Shown here one piece after another: positions 9,641-18,265 of a DNA stretch of 64,000 nucleotides. The position numbers and the translations under genes are program-made. This DNA comes from JABDMH01 sp050298535 (lineage in GTDB: Bacteria; Bacteroidota; Bacteroidia; Chitinophagales; Saprospiraceae): the NCBI GenBank assembly GCA_050298535.1, contig JBNKUI010000115.1, positions 16,975 through 80,974 on the forward strand, in the 5' to 3' direction. Position 1 is the stretch's first letter. Every line of letters starts with the position of its first letter. Under the pieces are notes generated by a model, which did not search any database, was not told where the DNA came from, and saw only the letters and a list, made by a program, of their open reading frames with translations.

Positions 9641-10795
9641 ATGAAGATAATTATGAACAGACGATATGCCCCGCGTGTCAAAGAGCATCCCCCTGTGGAG
9701 TATGCTGTCGCAAGACATGTACTTTTTGAACCGGAAAGCGCTATTACAGACCTTGTGAGAGCACTGTTTGTAATAGCCTTCCTACTCCTCTTGGGAGTCG
9801 GTAGAACGATAGGGCAAGACATACACTTATCACATATTCATGCATCACCGACTTATATAAATCCTGCAATGACGGGTTTATTTAACGGTGACATGCGAAT
9901 CATTGGAAATTATCGAAGCCAGTGGCAGTCATTCACCAATGGATTTCAGACTTTTCTGGGATCGGCTGATATGAAACTAAATCAAGGCTTCGGACTACAG
10001 GATGATGTAGGAGCAGGCCTTCAAATCAGTAGGGACCGGGCAGGTGATCTGAATTTCACGACTACATCTGCTAATATGACGTTCTCTTACTTAAAGGCAT
10101 TGAACGGTATCGGAGACCACTTCATCTCGGTAGGTATTTCCAACGGAATAGTACAGAATAGACTGGATCTTTCTCAACTCCGTATTTTCGACCAGGATCC
10201 ATATCTTCAAAGTGGAGACTTCCAAAATCAGGTGACGTATTACGACCTTTCTGCAGGGGCAGCCTGGTTTATGCCTTTGAGGAGACAAGATTTTGTTTAC
10301 ATAGGTGGGTCAATTTTTCACCTTAACCGAGCATTAGTCTCTTTCAAACGAGATCAACCGGAGTACCAGAACGGATCTTTTCTAATTCCCCGATATATAC
10401 TACATGGAGGGGCTAGCTTGAAACTTAGTGAGTTTGCTACACTCAAGCCGAGTTTCATATTCTTTGATCAGCATCCACACCGTGAACTGAATGTTGGATC
10501 TTTCATTAAGATCACCAGGGAGACAAGGACCTATCTGAGGCCGGAGTACGCTTTCTATGCCGGATTCTGGTATCGATGGTCAGTCAAGGAAGGAGAATTG
10601 AATCGTGATGCACTAATAGCTTCATTGCGATACGACTTCCGAAATACAGTATTCTCGTTTTCATTTGACCTGAACATATCTCCTCTGAAGAAAGCAAGTA
10701 ATGGCTTTGGTGGGCCAGAATTTTCCATTATGCATTTTATTGATTTCATCCGACCCGAGCGCAAGCGTGTCAAGGTGAAATGTCCTGAAGTATAA
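9641..10795 (+). CDS. PorP/SprF family type IX secretion system outer-membrane protein
   Basis: This 384-residue protein carries the family signature near its mature N terminus (YINPAMTGLFNGDMRIIGNYRSQW, split by family into INPAxTG and YRxQW). The rest is rich in alternating beta strands, as expected for an outer-membrane barrel. Members bind or anchor large T9SS substrates with CHU_C domains, and such a protein is encoded 83 bp upstream, so the two are probably a secretion pair. The called ATG leaves about 40 residues before the hydrophobic signal (ALFVIAFLLLLGVGRTIGQ). A GTG at 9755 (residue 39) would place the signal peptide at the N terminus and may be the true start. No terminator is visible after the stop. 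Confidence 0.88.
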   Translation: MKIIMNRRYAPRVKEHPPVEYAVARHVLFEPESAITDLVRALFVIAFLLLLGVGRTIGQDIHLSHIHASPTYINPAMTGLFNGDMRIIGNYRSQWQSFTNGFQTFLGSADMKLNQGFGLQDDVGAGLQISRDRAGDLNFTTTSANMTFSYLKALNGIGDHFISVGISNGIVQNRLDLSQLRIFDQDPYLQSGDFQNQVTYYDLSAGAAWFMPLRRQDFVYIGGSIFHLNRALVSFKRDQPEYQNGSFLIPRYILHGGASLKLSEFATLKPSFIFFDQHPHRELNVGSFIKITRETRTYLRPEYAFYAGFWYRWSVKEGELNRDALIASLRYDFRNTVFSFSFDLNISPLKKASNGFGGPEFSIMHFIDFIRPERKRVKVKCPEV

Positions 10796-10971
10796 ACACT
10801 CAAATTCTCAATATATGATGTACATTTTACTTATGTGGGCAATAAAAAATAGGGGGAACATTTCGTCCATTGTTGGCAGGTTTTTAAAGGACTAATGAGA
10901 TCTCTATTGCCATTTTCTCATGTGAAATCGTCAAATACTAAAAATAATACGTTCGATTTTGTCTTTTTTTA

Positions 10972-10979
10972 TAGATTTG
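10972..10979 (+). promoter_or_regulatory. putative Bacteroidota -7 box (TAGATTTG) of the his operon
   Basis: TAGATTTG fits the Bacteroidota TAnnTTTG -7 element. It lies 14 nt before the ATG of the His leader peptide. A good TTTG at the -33 distance is not present; TTCG at 10952-10955 is the nearest weak match. The transcript would begin near 10985-10988. Confidence 0.5.
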
Positions 10980-10993
10980 TTAGCGATAATACT

Positions 10994-11062
10994 ATGAGAA
11001 ATAATTTTTTACATCGCGGTCTTCATCATCTAACTGAGCTTCAGCTTCAAGTGATGAGATGA
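10994..11062 (+). CDS. histidine operon leader peptide (22 aa)
   Basis: This short frame begins MRNNFLHRGLHH and ends LQVMR before TGA at 11060-11062. It has histidine codons at positions 7, 11 and 12 (bases 11012-11014 and 11024-11029). It lies between a TAnnTTTG box and an intrinsic terminator, upstream of hisG. The position, His content and overlap with an antiterminator arm match a classical attenuation leader: scarce His-tRNA would stall the ribosome on the His codons. There is no Shine-Dalgarno sequence, and the 5' UTR would be under about 10 nt. The function is inferred from structure and context; no homologous leader was aligned. Confidence 0.8.
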   Translation: MRNNFLHRGLHHLTELQLQVMR

Positions 11063-11124
11063 TCCTGTGTATGTAGGAATATATAAACGGCTTATCACTT
11101 GAAGTGGTAAGCCGTTTTCATTTT
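11045..11124 (+). terminator. his attenuator: antiterminator and intrinsic terminator hairpins
   Basis: The terminator pairs 11085-11098 with 11104-11117 (14 bp, one G-T wobble, 5-nt loop TTGAA) and is followed by TTTTCATTTTAAT. The antiterminator pairs 11045-11058 with 11091-11104 (14 bp, one wobble) and uses the 5' arm of the terminator, so the two exclude each other. The upstream antiterminator arm lies in the last codons of the leader peptide. A ribosome at the stop codon would cover it, whereas one stalled at the His codons would leave it free. A weak protector pairing of 11023-11028 with 11052-11057 is also possible. Confidence 0.85.
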
Positions 11125-11136
11125 AATATTAATGAC

Positions 11137-11988
11137 ATGTTGAAAATTGCAATTCAGAAATCGGGAAGGCTGAGTGATGGATCATTAGCACTCCTGAAAG
11201 ACTGTGGACTTAGTTTTAGTAAAGGGAAAAATCAACTTGTGGCTCCAGCTCGGAACTTCCCGGTTGAAGTCCTTTTTCTTCGAGATGATGATATTCCCAA
11301 ATATGTAGAAGGAGGAGTTGCAGATATCGGCATCATAGGTGAAAATGTGTTTCTGGAAAGCACTCGTGAAGTACAGATGCTGCGGAAATTGGGCTTTTCC
11401 AAATGCCGAATGTCCCTCGCGATTCCCAAGAATCAGAACTACAGCGGTGTCCAATTCTTACAAAACAAGCGGATTGCTACTTCCTATCCCAATATTCTCA
11501 AGAAATTTCTTGGTGAACATGGAATTACTGCTAGCATTCATTCTATCTCTGGATCGGTTGAAATCGCTCCCGGCATCGGCCTTGCCGATGCTGTGATGGA
11601 TATAGTCAGTACCGGTAGCACGCTCTTAAGCAATGGTCTCAAGGAAGTGGAAACCGTGCTGGTGTCAGAAGCCATGCTAGTAGGTAACAAGAGCTTACCG
11701 GATGAGAAAAAGGCCATTCTGGATAAACTACTCTTTAGAATGGAGTCTGTACTCAAAGCCAAGGGATTCAAGTATATTCTTCTAAATGCACCAAATACTA
11801 AGGTACAGGAGATAGTGGATGTTTTACCGGGCATGAAGAGTCCTACCGTCTTGCCTTTGGCGGATGAGGGCTGGAGTTCGATACATTCTGTAGTAGACGA
11901 GTCAAAGTTCTGGGATATTATCGATCAATTACAGGACCTTGGAGCTCAAGGTATTTTAATTGTACCTATCGAGAAAATGATCCTATAA
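11137..11988 (+). CDS. hisG: ATP phosphoribosyltransferase, long form
   Basis: HisG catalyses the first, feedback-inhibited step of histidine synthesis (ATP + PRPP to phosphoribosyl-ATP). The ATG at 11137 gives MLKIAIQKSGRL, the normal family N terminus, in a 283-residue protein. The in-frame GTG at 11104 lies inside the attenuator hairpin and is not used here. The catalytic domain has GIADIG-like (GGVADIGIIGENV) and DAVMDIVSTGSTL PRPP-binding motifs. The last ~75 residues (KGFKYILLNAPN...GILIVPIEKM) form the ACT-like regulatory domain of long HisG, so allosteric control by histidine is expected. It is the first gene after the attenuator; hisD follows 12 bp later. Confidence 0.96.
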   Translation: MLKIAIQKSGRLSDGSLALLKDCGLSFSKGKNQLVAPARNFPVEVLFLRDDDIPKYVEGGVADIGIIGENVFLESTREVQMLRKLGFSKCRMSLAIPKNQNYSGVQFLQNKRIATSYPNILKKFLGEHGITASIHSISGSVEIAPGIGLADAVMDIVSTGSTLLSNGLKEVETVLVSEAMLVGNKSLPDEKKAILDKLLFRMESVLKAKGFKYILLNAPNTKVQEIVDVLPGMKSPTVLPLADEGWSSIHSVVDESKFWDIIDQLQDLGAQGILIVPIEKMIL

Positions 11989-12000
11989 ATCTAGAAGGGG

Positions 12001-13287
12001 ATGCCAATAAAAGTATACGATAGACCTGATCCTTCATCCTGGAGCGACATTGCAACCAGGCCCAGTCCTTTGGTGGCAGATGTGGCCCAGAAGGTGACTG
12101 CCATTTTAAAGGAAGTGAAAAGTAAAGGAGATCTTGCCTTGCTACAATTTGCAACACGTTTTGATGGTGTAGACCTGGAAGACTTGAGGGTAAGTCTTGA
12201 GGAATGGAATACGGCAGTCACGCACCTTGATGATGATTTGAAAAAATCTATAGATCAGGCGAAAGCGAATATTCATTTGTTTCATAGTCATCAAGTCGCT
12301 GCCAAAATGGAGGTGTCTACGATGCCAGGGGTCTCCTGTTGGAGAGAATCCAGAGCTATCGAAAAAGTAGGTTTATACATCCCCGGAGGTACGGCACCCT
12401 TATTTAGTACAGTTCTTATGCTGGCTATTCCAGCATCCATTGCGGGTTGTGGAGATATTGTGCTGTGTACACCTCCTGATAAGAGTGGATCTGTCCATCC
12501 CGCAATCCTCTACGCAGCACATATCACTGGAGTCACCGCTGTATATAAGGTAGGTGGAGCACAAGCTATTGCCGCGATGGCTTTTGGTACAGAGTCTATT
12601 CCCAGGGTGTTTAAAATCTTTGGTCCCGGCAATCATTTTGTCACTGAAGCAAAAATGCAGTTGTTTCAATCCGGCGTAGCAATTGACATGCCGGCAGGAC
12701 CTTCAGAAGTTCTTGTCATTGCGGACCATACAGCAAATCCCCAGTTTGTTGCCGCTGATCTCATCAGTCAGGCGGAACATGGCGCAGATAGTCAGGCGGT
12801 TTTCGTAACCACAGATCAAGATCTGATAGAAAAAACCCGTACTGCTTTAGGAGAGCAATTAGCCTCATTGCCTCGAAAGACCATTGCTGAAAAATCACTG
12901 GATAAGAGCTTGATGATCAGGCTCGAAAACCTGGAAGATGCATTCGCCTTCTCCAATATCTATGCACCGGAACATCTTATACTTAGTATCGAAAACCCGA
13001 CGGCATGGACCGACCGGATCGTAAACGCTGGATCGGTATTTCTTGGTCATTACAGTCCTGAATCTGTAGGAGATTATGCTTCCGGTACCAATCATACTCT
13101 TCCCACGAACAGCTGGGCGAGAAGTTATTCAGGGGTATCGCTGGATTCATTCTTAAAGAAAATTACTTTCCAACAATTATCTAAGGAGGGATTATCTGGT
13201 ATTGGACCTGTCGTGATGAATATGGCAAAGGCAGAACTCCTCGAAGGACATAGCCGGGCCGTAGAAATCCGTCTTAAGCAGTTATAA
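12001..13287 (+). CDS. hisD: histidinol dehydrogenase
   Basis: This 428-residue enzyme catalyses the last two NAD-dependent oxidations from L-histidinol to L-histidine. Family motifs visible are GLYIPGGTAPLFSTVLM, GPGNHFVTEAK, DMPAGPSEVLVIAD and SQAEHGADSQA; Gln257 and His260 correspond to zinc ligands. The HTLPT motif lies near the C-terminal third. Length is standard for the family. The gene starts 12 bp after hisG and ends 2 bp before hisC, so translation within the operon is likely coupled. Confidence 0.97.
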   Translation: MPIKVYDRPDPSSWSDIATRPSPLVADVAQKVTAILKEVKSKGDLALLQFATRFDGVDLEDLRVSLEEWNTAVTHLDDDLKKSIDQAKANIHLFHSHQVAAKMEVSTMPGVSCWRESRAIEKVGLYIPGGTAPLFSTVLMLAIPASIAGCGDIVLCTPPDKSGSVHPAILYAAHITGVTAVYKVGGAQAIAAMAFGTESIPRVFKIFGPGNHFVTEAKMQLFQSGVAIDMPAGPSEVLVIADHTANPQFVAADLISQAEHGADSQAVFVTTDQDLIEKTRTALGEQLASLPRKTIAEKSLDKSLMIRLENLEDAFAFSNIYAPEHLILSIENPTAWTDRIVNAGSVFLGHYSPESVGDYASGTNHTLPTNSWARSYSGVSLDSFLKKITFQQLSKEGLSGIGPVVMNMAKAELLEGHSRAVEIRLKQL

Positions 13288-13289
13288 AC

Positions 13290-14327
13290 ATGGAATTACG
13301 CGATCTGGTACGACCAAATATTTGGGAGCTAAAACCCTACAGTTCGGCAAGGCATGAATTTAAAGGGCATGCTGAAGTGATGTTGGATGCCAACGAAAAT
13401 CCTATTGAAACAGGCTTGAATCGATATCCGGATCCTTTGCAGCTAAAACTGAAGGGGCTGATAGCTGAATACAAAAGCATTTCCAAAGACCAGATTTTCC
13501 TGGGAAATGGTAGTGATGAAGCTATCGATCTCCTGATTCGTATTTTCTGTAGACCGGGTCAAGACTCTATCATAATCACGCCTCCTACCTATGGAATGTA
13601 CCGGGTATCTGCAGATATCAATGATGTGCAGGTACAGGAGGTGCTATTAGATGAGTCTTACCAGTTGCGTGCAGATGATATATTAACTGCGGCAGGATTA
13701 AACACAAAACTCCTGTTTCTGTGCTCACCCAATAACCCGACAGGAAACAACCTGAATAAGAAAGAAGTTGAACATCTCATCCAAAAATTTAGGGGCATTG
13801 TGGTGATAGATGAAGCGTACCATGATTTTAGTGATGAAAAGAGTTGGATCTACCGCTTGTCCGATTTCGACAACCTGGTCGTTATGCAGACTTTTTCCAA
13901 AGCATGGGGGCTGGCAGGCATTAGATTGGGGATGGCCTTTGCAAGCTCTGACATTATCGAACTATTTAATAAAGTCAAGCCGCCCTACAATGTCAATAAG
14001 TTAACACAGAATCAGGCAATACTTGCATTTGAAAATGGTATTGATAAAGTCTCAGCTGCCATTTCTATGATTATTTCAGAAAGAGCTCGAGTACAGGAGG
14101 AGCTGCAGTCACTGGATGAAACCATTAAAATATTTAGCTCTGATAGTAATTTCCTTCTGGTACGTTTTAGACATCCGCTGCAAATTTTTCATGCTCTACG
14201 CGAAGAGGGAGTGGTGGTCAGAGACAGAACCTCGACTCCGCTTTGTGAAGGGTGCCTGCGCATAACCATTGGCAGGCCCGAGGAAAATGATCGTTTATTA
14301 TCCCTTTTAAAGAATATGAAGTTTTGA
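13290..14327 (+). CDS. hisC: histidinol-phosphate aminotransferase
   Basis: This fold-type I PLP enzyme of 345 residues transfers the amino group of glutamate to imidazole-acetol phosphate. LDANENP near residue 32, FLGNGSDEAIDLLIR, CSPNNPTGN and the PLP-lysine segment TFSKAWGLAGIRLG (Lys204) are all present. The RITIGRPEEN motif near the C terminus is also typical. Its stop codon overlaps the start of hisB by 4 nt. Glutamate for this step can come from the gltBD genes just downstream of the operon. Confidence 0.96.
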   Translation: MELRDLVRPNIWELKPYSSARHEFKGHAEVMLDANENPIETGLNRYPDPLQLKLKGLIAEYKSISKDQIFLGNGSDEAIDLLIRIFCRPGQDSIIITPPTYGMYRVSADINDVQVQEVLLDESYQLRADDILTAAGLNTKLLFLCSPNNPTGNNLNKKEVEHLIQKFRGIVVIDEAYHDFSDEKSWIYRLSDFDNLVVMQTFSKAWGLAGIRLGMAFASSDIIELFNKVKPPYNVNKLTQNQAILAFENGIDKVSAAISMIISERARVQEELQSLDETIKIFSSDSNFLLVRFRHPLQIFHALREEGVVVRDRTSTPLCEGCLRITIGRPEENDRLLSLLKNMKF

Positions 14328-15457
14328 AAAAGATCCTATTTATCGATCGAGATGGTACTATCATCAAAGAGCCACCTGAAGATTATCAGGTTGATAGCTA
14401 TGAGAAGCTGGAATTCTTACCCGGGGCATTATATTTCCTGGGGAAAGTGGCAGCAGAGTTAGATTATGAGCTGGTTATGGTCACTAATCAGGATGGCCTG
14501 GGTACAGATTCGTTTCCGGAGGACACATTTTGGGGGCCGCATAATTTGATGATGCGGGTGCTGGATAGTATGGGTATTAGCTGGAGAGAAGTCGTCATTG
14601 ATGAAAGTTTTTCAGCGGATCAGTCACCGAATCGTAAACCCGCAATTGGGAGAGTGAGACATTATTTGCAGGGTGATTTTGATATGTCTGCATCATATGT
14701 CATTGGTGATCGACTGACTGACATGATTTTTGCGCAGAACTTAGGTGCACAGGGCATTTTCATTGGTAAATCAGAAGATACAGCGGAAGATCATCTTGCG
14801 GAGGGTAAAAACCTAAATGAGATTATCGCTCTTGAAACGGAGCAGTGGAAGGATATTTATAAATACTTGAAAGGACTACCCAGAACCGTTGTAGTAAAAA
14901 GAGAGACTCTCGAAACCAGGATTCACATTCAACTGAATCTGGATGGGACAGGGACTACTGATATAGCAACGGGATTGTCCTTCTTTGACCATATGTTGGA
15001 TCAGCTGGGTAAACACGGTGGAGTAGATCTGAAGATACAGGTGGAGGGAGACCTGCATATCGATGAGCACCATACTATCGAAGATACAGCCCTGGCCCTG
15101 GGACAGGCCTTTCAGACCGCCATGGGTACTAAACGTGGAATGGAGCGGTATGGCTATGCTTTACCTATGGATGACTGCGAAGCCATGGTGACATTGGATT
15201 TTGGAGGCCGCCCCTGGTTGGTATGGGAAGCTGAATTTACTCGCGAAAAGATTGGAGACGTCCCCACAGAAATGTTTTATCATTTTTTCAAGTCATTTAG
15301 TGATACATCCAAGTCAAACCTGAATATCAAGGCTACCGGCACGAACGAGCATCATAAGATTGAGGCAATTTTTAAAGCACTTGCCAGAGCCATTCGACGG
15401 GCTGTGAAGCGTGATATGGATCAATTTGAATTACCCTCAACTAAAGGTGTCTTATGA
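14324..15457 (+). CDS. hisB: bifunctional histidinol-phosphatase / imidazoleglycerol-phosphate dehydratase
   Basis: This 377-residue fusion carries an N-terminal HAD phosphatase (FIDRDGTIIKEPP near residue 6, GDRLTDMIFA near residue 129) and a C-terminal IGP dehydratase domain from about residue 187 (DGTGTTDIATGLSFFDHML, HIDEHHTIEDTALALGQA, EHHKIEAIFKA). It therefore supplies two pathway steps. The start is a TTG at 14324 that overlaps the hisC stop (TTGA). It gives MKKILFIDRDGT, the expected family start, and no ATG lies nearby in frame. The 3' end overlaps hisH by 4 nt (ATGA). Confidence 0.95.
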   Translation: MKKILFIDRDGTIIKEPPEDYQVDSYEKLEFLPGALYFLGKVAAELDYELVMVTNQDGLGTDSFPEDTFWGPHNLMMRVLDSMGISWREVVIDESFSADQSPNRKPAIGRVRHYLQGDFDMSASYVIGDRLTDMIFAQNLGAQGIFIGKSEDTAEDHLAEGKNLNEIIALETEQWKDIYKYLKGLPRTVVVKRETLETRIHIQLNLDGTGTTDIATGLSFFDHMLDQLGKHGGVDLKIQVEGDLHIDEHHTIEDTALALGQAFQTAMGTKRGMERYGYALPMDDCEAMVTLDFGGRPWLVWEAEFTREKIGDVPTEMFYHFFKSFSDTSKSNLNIKATGTNEHHKIEAIFKALARAIRRAVKRDMDQFELPSTKGVL

Positions 15458-16041
15458 GAGTTGCTGTGATAGACTACAATGCAGGAAATACGCGATCCGT
15501 GTACTATGCACTGCAGCGATTGGGAATTGATGCTCTATTTACCCGAGATCCCGAAGCAATCAAGGCAGCGGATAAAGTAATTTTTCCCGGTGTAGGTGAA
15601 GCTAGCACCACCATGGAATTTGTGAGATCTTTTGGTCTGGACAAGCTCATTCCCAATCTAAAACAGCCGGTATTGGGTGTCTGCCTAGGTATGCAATTAA
15701 TGTGTAATTGGTCAGAGGAAAATGATACAAAATGTCTGGGCATTTTTGATGTGGACGTAAAGCGATTCAGACCAACAAAGGATGAGAAGGTGCCTCATAT
15801 GGGGTGGAATAGGATCTATGATGCTAAGGAACCCCTTTTTACACACAGTGAAAATGATCAATACGTATATTTTGTCCATAGTTATTATGTACCTCTTCAA
15901 GAAAACACAGTAGCTACCTGTGACTATACCCTACCTTTCTCTGCGGCTATTCACAGAGATAACTTCTATGCTACTCAATTTCATCCAGAAAAATCCGGAC
16001 CGGTAGGTGCCCGAATCTTGCAGAACTTCATAAATCTATAA
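15454..16041 (+). CDS. hisH: imidazole glycerol phosphate synthase, glutaminase subunit
   Basis: This class I glutamine amidotransferase of 195 residues feeds ammonia to HisF. The catalytic triad is visible: Cys77 in LGVCLGMQL, and His177 and Glu179 in QFHPEKSG. The oxyanion strand FPGVGEA is also present. The start ATG overlaps the hisB stop (ATGA). HisH and HisF form a heterodimer; here hisA lies between them, a common order. Confidence 0.96.
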   Translation: MRVAVIDYNAGNTRSVYYALQRLGIDALFTRDPEAIKAADKVIFPGVGEASTTMEFVRSFGLDKLIPNLKQPVLGVCLGMQLMCNWSEENDTKCLGIFDVDVKRFRPTKDEKVPHMGWNRIYDAKEPLFTHSENDQYVYFVHSYYVPLQENTVATCDYTLPFSAAIHRDNFYATQFHPEKSGPVGARILQNFINL

Positions 16042-16052
16042 ATCCGATTCGC

Positions 16053-16778
16053 ATGTTTATTATTCCCGCTATTGACATCATTGATGGAAAGTGCGTACGA
16101 TTAGAGCAGGGGCAGTATGATCGTAAGCAGATTTATCATGATGATCCTTTGGAGATGGCAAAGATGTTTGAAGATCACGGTATCGAGCGACTCCACTTGG
16201 TGGATCTAGACGGTGCCAAGGCAAGTCATGTAGTAAACTGGAAGGTGCTGGAAACAATAGCCTCGAACACATCACTTCGCATCGATTTTGGTGGGGGGAT
16301 TAAATCACAAAAAGACCTGGAAATTGTATTTAAGAGTGGTGCAAAACAAGCAACCGGCGGAAGTATCGCAGCAGAAAAGCCAGAACTCTTTTTTGACTGG
16401 TTGGATCAGTTTGGTGCGGAAAAGCTAATCCTGGGAGCCGACCTCAAGGAAGGATTTGTGGCCACTCGAGGGTGGTTACATACGACAGATAAATCCTGGT
16501 CTGGATTTCTCAATGGGTTTATTGATAGGGGGGTTAAGTATGTGATATGTACAGATATTTCAAAGGATGGCATGTTGCAGGGACCCTCCATAATGCTCTA
16601 CAAGGAAATGATGGAGCGGTTTCCCGAGATGCAATTGATAGCCAGCGGTGGTGTGAGTAGTATGCAAGACCTTGAAGAGCTTAGGGAGATAGGTTGTTAT
16701 GGTGCCATTGTAGGAAAAGCGATCTATGAGAAGAATGTTTCACTGACAGACCTTAAAAAATTTGCAAATGCTAGCTAA
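16053..16778 (+). CDS. hisA: ProFAR isomerase (1-(5-phosphoribosyl)-5-[(5-phosphoribosylamino)methylideneamino]imidazole-4-carboxamide isomerase)
   Basis: This 241-residue (beta/alpha)8 barrel has the family N terminus FIIPAIDIIDGKCVRLEQG, with the catalytic Asp in PAID, and the second catalytic Asp in CTDISKDGMLQGPS. Phosphate-binding glycine loops FGGGIKS and ASGGVSS are present. It performs the Amadori rearrangement before HisHF. Its 3' end overlaps hisF by 11 nt. Confidence 0.96.
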   Translation: MFIIPAIDIIDGKCVRLEQGQYDRKQIYHDDPLEMAKMFEDHGIERLHLVDLDGAKASHVVNWKVLETIASNTSLRIDFGGGIKSQKDLEIVFKSGAKQATGGSIAAEKPELFFDWLDQFGAEKLILGADLKEGFVATRGWLHTTDKSWSGFLNGFIDRGVKYVICTDISKDGMLQGPSIMLYKEMMERFPEMQLIASGGVSSMQDLEELREIGCYGAIVGKAIYEKNVSLTDLKKFANAS

Positions 16779-17520
16779 GCGTATCATACCCTGTCTCGAT
16801 GTAAAGGACAATAGGACAGTCAAAGGGATCAATTTTGAACAACTCAGAGATGCCGGAGATCCGGTCGAGTTGGGTAAGCTGTACAGCGACCAGGGTGCAG
16901 ATGAATTAGTTTTCTTAGACATCACAGCTACTAAAGAAAAGCGTAAAACATTAGCGAATCTGGCGAATAAGGTAGCCCATCATTTGAACATACCCTTCAC
17001 CATCGGAGGAGGTATTTCCTGTGTCGCTGATGTGGATGCTTTATTGGATAGTGGGGCGGATAAAGTTTCAGTGAACTCTTCAGCAGTGAAGAATCCAGAG
17101 TTAATCAATGAGCTATCACTGCGATTTGGGAGCCAATGTATAGTGGCTGCCATCGACGCCAGGGAGGTTGATGGTCAATGGATCGTGCATGTTGCAGGTG
17201 GATCGATTCCCACCGACAAGGAATTATTTTCCTGGGCCCGGGAGCTTCAGGAACGAGGTGCTGGAGAAATCCTGTTTACTTCGATGAATCATGATGGTAC
17301 CAAAAGTGGTTTTGCTATCGAAGCACTTCGGAAATTGTCGGATGATCTGGAAATTCCCATTATTGCCAGTGGGGGAGCAGGGACAATAGAGCATTTTGTA
17401 GAAGTATTTGAGTCAGGAAAAGCAGATGCAGGTCTGGCTGCTAGTATATTTCATTTTCAGGAAATTGGAATACCCGAATTAAAAGATAAACTTCGTAGCC
17501 ACGGAATAGTAGTAAGGTAA
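16768..17520 (+). CDS. hisF: imidazole glycerol phosphate synthase, cyclase subunit
   Basis: The ATG at 16768 gives MLAKRIIPCLDVKDNRTVKG, the canonical HisF start with catalytic Asp11 (CLDV). A TTG two codons earlier (16762) is less likely. The protein has 250 residues, a barrel related to HisA, with FTIGGGISC, DKVSVNS, LFTSMNHDGTKSGF (second catalytic Asp) and ASGGAGT motifs. With HisH it makes IGP and AICAR. It overlaps the hisA end and is followed 1 bp later by hisIE. Confidence 0.96.
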   Translation: MLAKRIIPCLDVKDNRTVKGINFEQLRDAGDPVELGKLYSDQGADELVFLDITATKEKRKTLANLANKVAHHLNIPFTIGGGISCVADVDALLDSGADKVSVNSSAVKNPELINELSLRFGSQCIVAAIDAREVDGQWIVHVAGGSIPTDKELFSWARELQERGAGEILFTSMNHDGTKSGFAIEALRKLSDDLEIPIIASGGAGTIEHFVEVFESGKADAGLAASIFHFQEIGIPELKDKLRSHGIVVR

Positions 17521-17521
17521 T

Positions 17522-18136
17522 ATGGAAATCACGAACGAGAACATATCTGCACTGGACTTTGAAAAAGGTGAAGGGTTGGTGCCGGTAATTGTGCAGAATG
17601 CAACTTCTAACCTGGTCCTAATGTTGGGATATATGAATGAAGAAGCGTTAGTGCATACGCTGGATACGGGTAAGGTAACCTTCTATAGCCGCTCAAAGCA
17701 GCGGCTATGGACTAAGGGAGAGACATCTGAAAACTATTTGCATTTAGTCTCTGTTAAAGCAGATTGTGATAGGGATGCATTACTGATCCTTGCTGATCCT
17801 GAGGGACCTACGTGTCATACTGGGGATACCAGCTGTTTCGGAAACAAGCATTCGGGATTAGGTTTTCTGGCACAGTTGGGTGATGTCATTGCGGATCGCC
17901 ATGAGAACCCCAGTGATCAAAGTTACACGACAAGTCTGTTTAGAAAGGGAATTGATAAAATTGCCCAAAAAGTGGGAGAGGAGGCTGTCGAGCTGGTTAT
18001 TGAAGCAAAAAACGATAAAAAGGACCTGTTCCTGGGTGAAGCTGCGGACCTAATTTACCATCTAATGGTGTTACTAGAGTATAAGAAAATACCCCTTGAA
18101 GAAGTAATTGGGATTCTGCAGGAACGACACCAATAA
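17522..18136 (+). CDS. hisIE: bifunctional phosphoribosyl-AMP cyclohydrolase / phosphoribosyl-ATP pyrophosphatase
   Basis: This fused 204-residue protein catalyses steps 2 and 3 of the pathway. The N-terminal HisI domain has GYMNEEAL, FYSRSKQRLWTKGETSEN, and metal-binding Cys/Asp positions in VKADCDRDALL and GPTCHTGDTSCF. The C-terminal HisE domain (from about residue 115) has SYTTSLFRKGIDKIAQKVGEEAVELVIEAK and a following AADLIYHL helix. It is the last gene of the operon. No clear terminator follows. Confidence 0.96.
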   Translation: MEITNENISALDFEKGEGLVPVIVQNATSNLVLMLGYMNEEALVHTLDTGKVTFYSRSKQRLWTKGETSENYLHLVSVKADCDRDALLILADPEGPTCHTGDTSCFGNKHSGLGFLAQLGDVIADRHENPSDQSYTTSLFRKGIDKIAQKVGEEAVELVIEAKNDKKDLFLGEAADLIYHLMVLLEYKKIPLEEVIGILQERHQ

Positions 18137-18174
18137 AATCATTCTAGTGTCAGGCAGTTTATATCCTGTGTGGT

Positions 18175-18203
18175 TTACATATATGTTTTTTAGATATATG
18201 TAA
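18175..18203. repeat. AT-rich inverted repeat between hisIE and gltB
   Basis: TTACATATAT at 18175-18184 pairs perfectly with ATATATGTAA at 18194-18203 around a 9-nt loop that contains a T run. It lies in the 159-bp gap between the two operons. It could be an operator or a weak hairpin; the low GC content argues against a strong terminator. Confidence 0.4.
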
Positions 18204-18265
18204 GAGATAGCCTTAATGGTTAGAGTATTGCTACACTACTCACGTTCAAATATGTGACTTTTTAC

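Noticed and set aside
11104..11136. In-frame GTG start 33 nt upstream of the chosen hisG ATG
   Set aside because: It lies within the 3' arm of the attenuator terminator, and the added residues are not part of the HisG family N terminus.
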